9,163 nt of DNA, from contig JAAWLY010000082.1 in NCBI GenBank assembly GCA_022798155.1, positions 1 to 9,163 on the forward strand, written 5' to 3'. Both the position numbers and the translations under genes were made by a program. The stretch is from Lawsonibacter sp. (GTDB lineage: Bacteria; Bacillota; Clostridia; Oscillospirales; Oscillospiraceae). The notes below the pieces were generated by a model, which was given only the letters and a program-made list of their open reading frames with translations, searched no databases and was not told the origin of the DNA. Below, piece by piece: positions 4,418 to 9,163 of this stretch (positions within the stretch are counted from its first letter, which is position 1; every line of letters starts with the position of its first letter).

Positions 4418-5866
4418 TTATTTCATCTCGTGGCTGTTGAGCAGGGCATGTTTGATATCCCACAGCTCCTGGGACAGGTCCACATAGTAGTTGTGGGGGT
4501 TCTCGAAGCGCTTTACCTCGTCCCACAGGGAATCCACCTGCCGCTGGCAGTAGGCCCGGCTGGTCTGGAGGTCGGGCACCTGATACACCAGCTCGCCTCC
4601 GCGGAAGATAGGCATCATCAGCTCCCGGACCTCAATGCCGGTGTATACCTTCCGCTTCCAGGTGGCGTCCGGGTCGAAAAGCTCCAAGGGCTGGGAGAAG
4701 TCGAACTCCTCGTCGTGGAGGCAGATCAGATCGGCTTCCGCCTTGCCGGTGTCCTTGGAGAAGATGCGGTAAATTTTCTTAAAGTGGGGGGTGGTAATCT
4801 TAGCGGCATTCTCACTGATCTTGATTTTGGGGATAATGGTGCCGTCGTCAGCCTCGATGGCGGCCAGCTTGTATACCCCGCCGAACACCGGCTCAGAGCG
4901 GGAGGTAATCAGCCGCTCGCCCACGCCAAAGGAGTCGATGCGGGCCCCCTGACGCACCAGGTCCCGGATAATATACTCGTCCAGGGCGTTGGAGGCTACG
5001 ATCTTGCACTCAGTAAAGCCCGCCGCGTCCAGCATCTCCCGGGCCTTTTGAGACAGGTAGGTCAAATCGCCGGAGTCCAGCCGGATGCCGCACTTGGTGA
5101 TGCCCCTGGGCACCAGCACCTCGCGGAAGGCCTTGATGGCATTGGGTACGCCGGAGTGGAGGACGTTGTAGGTGTCTACCAGCAGGGTGGCGTTGGTGGG
5201 GTAGAGCTCACAGTAGGTCTTAAAGGCGGTGTACTCGTCGGGGAACATCTGCACCCAGGAGTGGGCCATGGTGCCGGTGGCGGGGGAGCCGTAGCGCTGG
5301 TCGGCCATGGTGCAGGCGGTGGCGGCGCAGCCGGCGATGTAGCTGGCCCGGGCCCCCAGCAGGGCGCCGTCCGCCCCCTGGGCCCGGCGAGAGCCGAACT
5401 CTGCCACAGGCCGGCCTTCAGCGGCCCGGACGATGCGGTTGGACTTGGTGGCGATCAGGCTTTGGTGGTTTAGGGTGAGGAGAATGAAGGTCTCCACAAA
5501 CTGGGCCTGGATGGCGGGGGCCCGGACGGTGAGGATGGGCTCGTTGGGGAAAACCGGGGTGCCCTCGGGGACAGCCCAGATGTCGCCGGTAAACTTGAAG
5601 TCCTTTAAAAACTCTAAAAATTCCTCACTGAAGCAGCCCTTGGTGCGCAGGTAGTCGATGTCCTCCTCATCGAAGCACAGCTCCTGGATATACTCCACCA
5701 CCTGGGCCAGGCCGGCGGCGATGGCAAAGCCCCCCTTGTCGGGGACAGAGCGGTAGAACACGTCGAAGTAGCAGATGCGGTTTTGCAGGCCAGTCTGGAA
5801 ATAGCCGTTGGCCATGGTCAGCTCGTAGAAGTCGCAGAGCATGGTCAGGTTTGTCTTTGCTTTCAT
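4418..5866 (-). CDS. pncB: Nicotinate phosphoribosyltransferase
   Basis: A 482-residue enzyme that joins nicotinate with PRPP, using ATP, to give nicotinate mononucleotide, the entry step of the Preiss-Handler NAD salvage route. Family motifs run in order: the start MLCDFYELTMANGYF (9-23), FYRSVPDKGGFAIAAGL (37-53), EFGSRRAQG (156-164), the GTMAHSW segment with H202, the likely phosphorylated histidine, LLVDTYNVLHSG (228-239), GIRLDSGDL (260-268, the PRPP-site acidic pair D264/D267), and SFGVGERLITS further on. Length is normal for the Firmicutes PncB type. The start is ATG 5864-5866: AAGGAGG (5874-5880 region) lies 8 nt upstream and MKAKTNLTML is the usual beginning; an ATG ten codons upstream overlaps that ribosome-binding site. 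It is a single-gene unit with its own promoter, a leader palindrome and its own terminator. Confidence 0.96.
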   Translation of the reverse strand: MKAKTNLTMLCDFYELTMANGYFQTGLQNRICYFDVFYRSVPDKGGFAIAAGLAQVVEYIQELCFDEEDIDYLRTKGCFSEEFLEFLKDFKFTGDIWAVPEGTPVFPNEPILTVRAPAIQAQFVETFILLTLNHQSLIATKSNRIVRAAEGRPVAEFGSRRAQGADGALLGARASYIAGCAATACTMADQRYGSPATGTMAHSWVQMFPDEYTAFKTYCELYPTNATLLVDTYNVLHSGVPNAIKAFREVLVPRGITKCGIRLDSGDLTYLSQKAREMLDAAGFTECKIVASNALDEYIIRDLVRQGARIDSFGVGERLITSRSEPVFGGVYKLAAIEADDGTIIPKIKISENAAKITTPHFKKIYRIFSKDTGKAEADLICLHDEEFDFSQPLELFDPDATWKRKVYTGIEVRELMMPIFRGGELVYQVPDLQTSRAYCQRQVDSLWDEVKRFENPHNYYVDLSQELWDIKHALLNSHEMK

Positions 5867-5886
5867 CAGGAAAGCCTCCTTGTGTC

Positions 5887-5904
5887 GGGGTGACAAGACA
5901 CCCC
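5887..5904. promoter_or_regulatory. Palindrome in the pncB leader, possible operator
   Basis: GGGGTG (5887-5892) and CACCCC (5899-5904) form a perfect 6-bp inverted repeat around a 6-nt centre. An alternative overlapping repeat, GTGTC (5882-5886) with GACAC (5897-5901), is also present. The site falls just after the predicted transcription start and before the ribosome-binding site, the usual place for a repressor site. NAD-salvage genes in Firmicutes are often controlled by the niacin-responsive repressor NiaR. I cannot confirm its motif from memory, so the regulator is a guess. Confidence 0.4.
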
Positions 5905-5916
5905 CTCGTTAGCCTT

Positions 5917-5944
5917 ATTATACTCGACTTGGAGAAAAAAGCAA
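5917..5944 (-). promoter_or_regulatory. Promoter of pncB
   Basis: Read on the minus strand: TTGCTT (5939-5944), a 16-nt spacer, then a perfect TATAAT (5917-5922). Expected start near 5910, giving a leader of about 45 nt. Confidence 0.8.
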
Positions 5945-5975
5945 GAGCTTAGTGAAACCAAAAGGCAATGGTTCG

Positions 5976-5984
5976 TGATATGAT
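5976..5984 (+). promoter_or_regulatory. Extended -10 promoter before the ECF sigma gene
   Basis: TGATATGAT (5976-5984) is a TG-N-TATGAT extended -10 element without a good -35. The start would be near 5991, 34 nt before the ATG at 6025. A GAAACC (5954-5959) followed 14 nt later by CGTGAT resembles an ECF-type promoter, but the spacing is 2 nt short of usual, so autoregulation is only a possibility. Confidence 0.45.
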
Positions 5985-6024
5985 AAATGAAAGCGGCTTT
6001 CAATCCCAGATGAGGAGTTCAGTT

Positions 6025-6576
6025 ATGCGGGAAGAAACAATACTGCGAAAAATACAGTCCGGCGACCCCGCCGGGCTGGAGGCACTGATGGAGCGGTATC
6101 TTCCCTACGTCTCCGCCGTGGTGTGGAACATTCTGCGCAGTTCCATGCCCCGGGAGGACGGGGAGGAGGTGGTCTCCGACGTGTTTCTGGCGGCCTGGCA
6201 GCAGGGGTCGGACCTGTGTCCAGGCTCGGTGAAGGCCTGGCTGGGGGCGGTGGCCCGGAACAAGGCCAAGAACCGCCTGCGGAAGCTGGGCCGGGAGCTG
6301 CCCCTGGAGGAGGACGCCCTGGAGGTCCCGGGCCCGGACGACCCGCCGGGGGAGTACGAGCGGGCGGTGGAGCGGCAGCTGGTGCGTCAGGCGGTGGACT
6401 CCCTGCCAGGCCCGGACCGGGAGGTATTTCTCCGCCACTACTACTACGCCCAGACGGTGGCGGAGATCGCGGAGTGGATGGACCTCAACCAGTCCACAGT
6501 GAAAACCAAGCTCCGGCGGGGCCGGATGAAGCTGAAAGAGATACTGACAAAGGAGGGGTTTCCCAGTGAAGCGTAA
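6025..6576 (+). CDS. ECF-type RNA polymerase sigma factor
   Basis: A 183-residue sigma-70 family protein of the extracytoplasmic-function group, which directs RNA polymerase to a stress or signal regulon. Region 2 spans about 18-85 (LMERYLPYVSAVVWNIL; then DGEEVVSDVFLAAWQQ, the core-binding/-10 reading helix). A proline- and acid-rich linker follows (about 92-112). Region 4 spans about 113-175, with the helix-turn-helix AQTVAEIAEWMDLNQSTVKTKLRRGRMKL that reads the -35. ATG 6025 is preferred: TGAGGAG (6011-6017) lies 7 nt upstream, and the family start 'ee.ilr.iqsGD..aleal' fits. An in-frame ATG at 5968 would lie upstream of the predicted transcript start. The 3' end overlaps the next gene by 11 nt, the classic sigma/anti-sigma arrangement with translational coupling. 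Confidence 0.93.
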   Translation: MREETILRKIQSGDPAGLEALMERYLPYVSAVVWNILRSSMPREDGEEVVSDVFLAAWQQGSDLCPGSVKAWLGAVARNKAKNRLRKLGRELPLEEDALEVPGPDDPPGEYERAVERQLVRQAVDSLPGPDREVFLRHYYYAQTVAEIAEWMDLNQSTVKTKLRRGRMKLKEILTKEGFPSEA

Positions 6577-7738
6577 CATTTCTGACCTGCTGGACCAATA
6601 CCCGGCGGAGGACTTCGACCTGGACGGGAAGACCCCCTATTCCAAGTCGAAAATAAAGGAGATCACAATGAATACTGTGAAAATGGACCGTCCGGTTAAA
6701 AAATTCAAGCCCGCCCGCCTGCTCATCGCGGCAGCGGCGGCGGCAGCCCTGTCTGTGTCCGCCCTGGCGGCGGGACAGCTCTTCGGGGCGGGGGACCTGT
6801 TCCAGGATTTCTTCCAGCCGGAGGACGGGGCCCTGTCCCAGAGCCAGGTGGACGCCATGAACCAGTTGGGCCAGGTGCTCTTTGGGGAGGAGGGCGGCCC
6901 CGCCCCCGCCCCCGCCACCAGCAACGGGGCAACCATCACCCCCATCGCGGCCATCGCGGACGAGAACGTCTACTATCTCCGCCTGCGGGTGGAGGCCCCG
7001 GCGGGTACCGCCCTGCCCGACCTGGACGAAGAGCACTGGTACCAGTTCTTTGATTCGGGAAATTACAACGAGAGCGGCCTCACCCTGGAGCCCGCGGAGG
7101 GGGCCTACCCCGATCACGCCTATGGGGTAACGGAGGCTTTCACCGTTCTGCCCGACGACGAGCCCAACGACAACCGGAAGGAGTTTGTCATCACCTTTAC
7201 CAACCACAGCCAAAACGGCATCGCTCTGAACGACGGGGTGTCCAAGGTCCTCACCATTCACGGCCTTTGGATCCAGGACAAGTACAAGGGGTACACCCCC
7301 GTCTTTACCGGGGAGTTCCAGTTTGACATCGGCCTGAACTTCCAGTCCCAGACCGTGGATCTGGACGCCAAAGGCGTGTCCTGGACGGACGAGGCGCTGG
7401 ACTTCACCAATACTCTGGAGTATTTGACCCTGTCTCCCCTGAGCCTGTCCTACTGCTACCACACCACCCTGCCCGACAACAAGTACTTCGGCCCCGCCGT
7501 CTCCATCTCTATCGTGCTGAAGGACGGCACCGAATTTGTCCCCGGCTATGACACCACCCAGGAGCTCCTCGACTATCTGCAAGGCTACTACAACATGGGT
7601 CCGGAGGACATCCTCCCCCTGTCCGGCGGACCCGGTCCGGACACCGAGGGCTTCTTCCCCTTTGACGAGCCCTTGGATCTGAGCCAGGTGGACTATGTGG
7701 CCTTCGGCGACGTGAAGATTCCGGTCAGCGTGGAATAA
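6566..7738 (+). CDS. Membrane-anchored putative anti-sigma factor (DUF4179-like)
   Basis: A 390-residue protein with a short basic-acidic cytoplasmic part (1-49, including LLDQYPAEDFDLD and SKIKEITMN), one Ala-rich membrane segment (about 50-70, ARLLIAAAAAAALSVSALAA), and a large extracytoplasmic domain of about 320 residues rich in beta-strand-like, acidic and aromatic sequence. This layout and the position right after an ECF sigma gene match the anti-sigma proteins of Clostridia often annotated DUF4179. The cytoplasmic part would hold the sigma factor and the outer domain would sense a signal. No zinc-binding HxxxCxxC anti-sigma motif is visible. The outer domain contains a Pro-Ala linker (GPAPAPATS near 111-119). 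The start is GTG 6566, with AGGAGGGG (6551-6558) 7 nt upstream and an 11-nt overlap with the sigma gene. The anti-sigma role is inferred from context. Confidence 0.82.
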   Translation: MKRNISDLLDQYPAEDFDLDGKTPYSKSKIKEITMNTVKMDRPVKKFKPARLLIAAAAAAALSVSALAAGQLFGAGDLFQDFFQPEDGALSQSQVDAMNQLGQVLFGEEGGPAPAPATSNGATITPIAAIADENVYYLRLRVEAPAGTALPDLDEEHWYQFFDSGNYNESGLTLEPAEGAYPDHAYGVTEAFTVLPDDEPNDNRKEFVITFTNHSQNGIALNDGVSKVLTIHGLWIQDKYKGYTPVFTGEFQFDIGLNFQSQTVDLDAKGVSWTDEALDFTNTLEYLTLSPLSLSYCYHTTLPDNKYFGPAVSISIVLKDGTEFVPGYDTTQELLDYLQGYYNMGPEDILPLSGGPGPDTEGFFPFDEPLDLSQVDYVAFGDVKIPVSVE

Positions 7739-7790
7739 TTTTCTGCTCCAGGGACATACTGAACCTACCGATTTTCAAGGAGGGTTCATC

Positions 7791-8393
7791 ATGTCCAACA
7801 AAACCGACGCCTTTCTCCACAGCCAGACCCGGGAAAACCTGATGCGGGCCTTCGCCGGGGAGAGCCAGGCCCGAAACCGCTACACCATCGCCGCCGGGGT
7901 GGCCAACAAGGCGGGGCTGGCCGTCATCCAGGGAGTATTCCTGTTCACCGCCGACCAGGAGCGGGTCCACGCCAAGCAGTTCTACGCCGCCCTGGAGGAC
8001 TGCGCCGGCCAGACCGTCAAGGTGGACGGCACCTACCCGGTGGACATCTACTCCGGGATGCTGGACTACCTCCGGGCCGCCCAGCACAACGAGTATCAGG
8101 AGTGGGAGCACGACTACGACCACTTCGCCAAAACCGCTATGAGCGAGGGCTTCCCCCTGGTGGGCAAGCTCTTCGAGAACATCGCCCGGGTGGAGAAGAC
8201 CCACGGGGACCGCTTCGGGAAGTTCGCCGACCTGATGGAGAAAAACCAGCTGTTCTTCTCTGAGGTTGAGGTCCAGTGGATGTGTCTGCACTGCGGCTTC
8301 ACGGTGGAGGCCACCGCCGCTCCCGCCCACTGCCCCGTCTGCCGCCACCCTCAGGGCTACTTTGTCCGGGTGGAGCTGGCCCCCTGGTCCTGA
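7791..8393 (+). CDS. rbr: Rubrerythrin (non-haem di-iron peroxidase)
   Basis: A 200-residue cytoplasmic protein that reduces hydrogen peroxide in anaerobes using a di-iron site and a rubredoxin-type iron. The four-helix ferritin-like domain (about 10-145) carries all expected ligands: E24 in FAGESQARNRY, E57 and H60 in ADQERVH, E101 and E104 in NEYQEWEH, and E135 and H138 in VEKTH. The C-terminal rubredoxin-like domain (about 160-193) has C165 and C168 (CLHC) and C181 and C184 (CPVC), followed by HPQGYF, the conserved end. Length is typical. The ATG is preceded by AAGGAGGG (7779-7786) with a 4-nt gap. No clear promoter is seen in the 52-nt gap after the anti-sigma gene, so read-through from the sigma operon is possible. 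No PerR-box-like palindrome was noticed. It ends before a hairpin at 8395-8439. Confidence 0.97.
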   Translation: MSNKTDAFLHSQTRENLMRAFAGESQARNRYTIAAGVANKAGLAVIQGVFLFTADQERVHAKQFYAALEDCAGQTVKVDGTYPVDIYSGMLDYLRAAQHNEYQEWEHDYDHFAKTAMSEGFPLVGKLFENIARVEKTHGDRFGKFADLMEKNQLFFSEVEVQWMCLHCGFTVEATAAPAHCPVCRHPQGYFVRVELAPWS

Positions 8394-8394
8394 A

Positions 8395-8439
8395 ACGCAT
8401 ACGGCCCCGCCGGAGAAATGCCCGGCGGGGCTGCTGCGT
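8395..8439 (+). terminator. Hairpin terminator after rubrerythrin
   Basis: A 10-bp perfect stem (8404-8413 with 8422-8431) with an 8-nt loop, extended past a small internal loop by ACGCA/TGCGT (8395-8399 with 8435-8439). The hairpin is strong, but the downstream stretch lacks a T run. It may work only partly or serve as a 3' stabiliser. The rest of the gap to 8502 shows no clear feature. Confidence 0.55.
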
Positions 8440-8502
8440 GTTCAAAGAGAAAAGGATCCCTTTGACAGGGGGGCTTTTGGGTGGAGACTTGCGGATGGTA
8501 CG

Positions 8503-8724
8503 CTATCCCCTGGGCCACTTCAGATCCCGGCCCAGGCCCAGGATATAGTCCGCGCTGACGCCATAGTGCTGGCAAAACTTCACCAAATTGTGGATTGACA
8601 TTTCATGCTTACGCCGCTCATACTTTGCCCACTGTGAATAGCTGATGTCCAATTCTTTTGCTAGAGTACGCTGAGTGTCGTCTGCGTCAATACGAACGGC
8701 GACAATCCGGTCGATATAATCCAT
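8503..8724 (-). CDS. Small XRE-family helix-turn-helix regulator
   Basis: A 73-residue DNA-binding protein made almost wholly of one XRE/Cro-CI helix-turn-helix domain. The TQRTLAKELDISYSQWAKYERRKH segment (17-40) holds the helix-turn-helix, and the IHNLVKFCQHYGVSADYILGL end (44-64) is the usual last helices. The start at 8722-8724 is backed by AGGAGG (minus strand, 8730-8735 region) 5 nt upstream. It is divergent from the ribbon-helix-helix gene at 8822 and shares a 97-nt control region with repeated half-sites that it may bind. Base composition is lower in GC than the surrounding housekeeping genes, as is common for recently acquired regulators. No clear terminator is seen after it. A role as an antitoxin or phage-type repressor is possible but unproven, as no toxin partner is recognised. 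Confidence 0.88.
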   Translation of the reverse strand: MDYIDRIVAVRIDADDTQRTLAKELDISYSQWAKYERRKHEMSIHNLVKFCQHYGVSADYILGLGRDLKWPRG

Positions 8725-8734
8725 TTTTACCTCC

Positions 8735-8796
8735 TGCTGTCACATGTGATATTGACAGCATATGATAAAAATGCTATAATCACTCCGTTGCTGTCA
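8735..8796. promoter_or_regulatory. Three TGCTGTCA half-sites forming operators between the divergent genes
   Basis: TGCTGTCA occurs at 8735-8742 and 8789-8796 and, inverted, at 8753-8760. The first pair makes a perfect 8-bp inverted repeat with a 10-nt gap; the second and third make another that brackets the -10 box. A separate perfect 10-bp palindrome, TCACATGTGA (8740-8749), lies in the gap. One half-site overlaps the plus-strand -35, so binding would block the RHH promoter. The binding protein is probably the XRE or the RHH product. Confidence 0.7.
8752..8780 (+). promoter_or_regulatory. Perfect consensus sigma-A promoter of the RHH gene
   Basis: TTGACA (8752-8757), a 17-nt spacer, and TATAAT (8775-8780): every base matches the consensus. 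Expected start near 8787, so the third half-site covers the first transcribed bases. Confidence 0.92.
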
Positions 8797-8821
8797 TATA
8801 CGACTCAGGAGAACAAATAAA

Positions 8822-8998
8822 ATGAAAGTTGAATCAAAAAAGGTAACAGTCACACTGCCGTTGGCGCTATATGAGGAGCTGGAAACGTTGGCGGCAAAAG
8901 GTGGGCACAAAGTGCCCAGTTATGTACGCTGGCTGATCTGGAAGCACCTCGCCGGACAGGACATCTCAGTTCCTCTTTTCCCTCTGAAATCAGAATAA
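8822..8998 (+). CDS. Small ribbon-helix-helix (CopG/Arc-like) DNA-binding protein
   Basis: A 58-residue protein whose N-terminal part fits the ribbon-helix-helix fold: a basic beta-strand (KKVTVTLPLALYEELETLA, 6-24, with the TVTLP strand entering helix A), a turn with GGHKVP (27-32), and helix B (SYVRWLIWKHLAG, 33-45). Such proteins dimerise and insert the strand in the DNA major groove, acting as repressors or antitoxins. The ATG is preceded by AGGAG (8807-8811) with a 10-nt gap, and by a perfect promoter. The AT-leaning composition matches its divergent XRE neighbour. No toxin gene follows: the next element is a terminator and the end of a thiolase on the other strand. It is therefore best called a transcription factor of unknown targets; orphan antitoxin is the alternative. 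Confidence 0.82.
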   Translation: MKVESKKVTVTLPLALYEELETLAAKGGHKVPSYVRWLIWKHLAGQDISVPLFPLKSE

Positions 8999-9030
8999 AA
9001 AAACCGGCCTGGGATTTCTCCCAGGCCGGT
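8997..9030 (-). terminator. Terminator of the acetyl-CoA acetyltransferase gene (possibly bidirectional)
   Basis: An 11-bp perfect stem (9003-9013 with 9020-9030) with a 6-nt loop. On the minus strand it is followed by a run of T (complement of the A run at 8997-9003), making a strong terminator for the thiolase. On the plus strand the tail CTGCGGTTTT is weaker but may also end the RHH transcript. Confidence 0.88.
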
Positions 9031-9046
9031 CTGCGGTTTTACAGAT

Positions 9047-9163
9047 TTAGCACTTCTCAAAGATGGTGGCAACGCCCATGCCGCCGCCGATGCACAGGGT
9101 GGCCAGGCCCTTCTTGGCCTCGTCCCGCTTGGCCATCTCGTGGAGCAGGGTGACGATGATCCG
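9047..9163 (-). CDS. Acetyl-CoA C-acetyltransferase, C-terminal end (partial)
   Basis: The last 38 codons of a minus-strand gene that continues beyond the right edge. The peptide ends in TLCIGGGMGVATIFEKC, and RIIVTLLHEMAKRDEAKKG comes before it. This is the closing segment of biosynthetic thiolases (ThlA/AtoB type), which condense two acetyl-CoA to acetoacetyl-CoA, the first step towards butyrate in Clostridia. The cysteine in TLCIGGG is the second catalytic cysteine, which acts as the general base. The stop is TAA at 9047-9049, with a strong terminator 17 nt further on. The true start and the nucleophilic cysteine are outside the window. Confidence 0.93.
   Translation of the reverse strand, partial: RIIVTLLHEMAKRDEAKKGLATLCIGGGMGVATIFEKC

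Noticed and set aside
4430..5473. A 347-residue plus-strand frame opposite pncB
   Set aside because: A shadow frame with Gly/Val/His-rich repetitive sequence; the minus strand encodes a full-length conserved enzyme.
6485..7582. A 365-residue minus-strand frame opposite the sigma/anti-sigma genes
   Set aside because: Spans two overlapping plus-strand genes, with skewed Gly/Val composition and no start signals.
8462..8490. A perfect TTGACA at 8462-8467 as a promoter
   Set aside because: No acceptable -10 at 16-18 nt spacing (AGACTT), and no plus-strand gene starts downstream before the XRE gene on the other strand.
8266..8598. A 110-residue plus-strand frame crossing the end of rubrerythrin
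   Set aside because: Mostly an out-of-frame read of the rubredoxin domain and the terminator; no start signals or recognisable domain.
1..9163. CRISPR array, insertion sequence or prophage
   Set aside because: No regularly spaced direct repeats, transposase motifs, terminal inverted repeats or phage structural genes were seen.

Overview
The window looks like chromosomal DNA from a GC-rich member of the Clostridia, most likely an Oscillospiraceae/Ruminococcaceae-type gut anaerobe. The signs are strong AGGAGG ribosome-binding sites, sigma-A type promoters, GC-rich third codon positions, rubrerythrin, a thiolase, and protein sequences typical of that group. This placement is inferred from protein style; no rRNA is present. 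Most of the window is ordinary single-copy chromosomal gene content with many strand switches.

Left part (1-1050). The tail of an unidentified gene is followed by a DIP1984-family coiled-coil gene (105-566). Immediately after its stop lies a structured non-coding RNA (about 567-780) that I read as a YrlA-type bacterial Y RNA. Its 5' and 3' ends pair in a long interrupted helix. Inside sit a D-arm-like hairpin, an anticodon-arm-like hairpin and a T-arm with a 7-nt loop, but no acceptor stem. This is the most interesting object here, because Y RNAs work with Ro60/Rsr proteins and RNA-repair genes. A hairpin terminator and the decayed C-terminus of an XRE-type regulator on the minus strand follow.

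Centre-left (1050-3980). In order: rnhA (RNase HI); a convergent small Cys-rich membrane protein; then, from a clear promoter with a REP-like hairpin in its leader, a CoxE-like VWA protein and a metallo-beta-lactamase-fold hydrolase that are probably co-transcribed.

Centre (3980-5960). secG has its own promoter and a strong terminator. It converges on a minus-strand nicotinate phosphoribosyltransferase gene, which has a consensus-like promoter and a palindrome in its leader.

Right (5960-8400). An ECF sigma factor overlaps a membrane-anchored putative anti-sigma protein by 11 nt. Rubrerythrin, an oxidative-stress protein, follows.

Far right (8400-9163). A small XRE regulator (minus) and a 58-aa ribbon-helix-helix protein (plus) diverge from a perfect TTGACA-N17-TATAAT promoter surrounded by three TGCTGTCA half-sites. 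The window ends in the C-terminus of an acetyl-CoA acetyltransferase on the minus strand, preceded on that strand's downstream side by a strong terminator.
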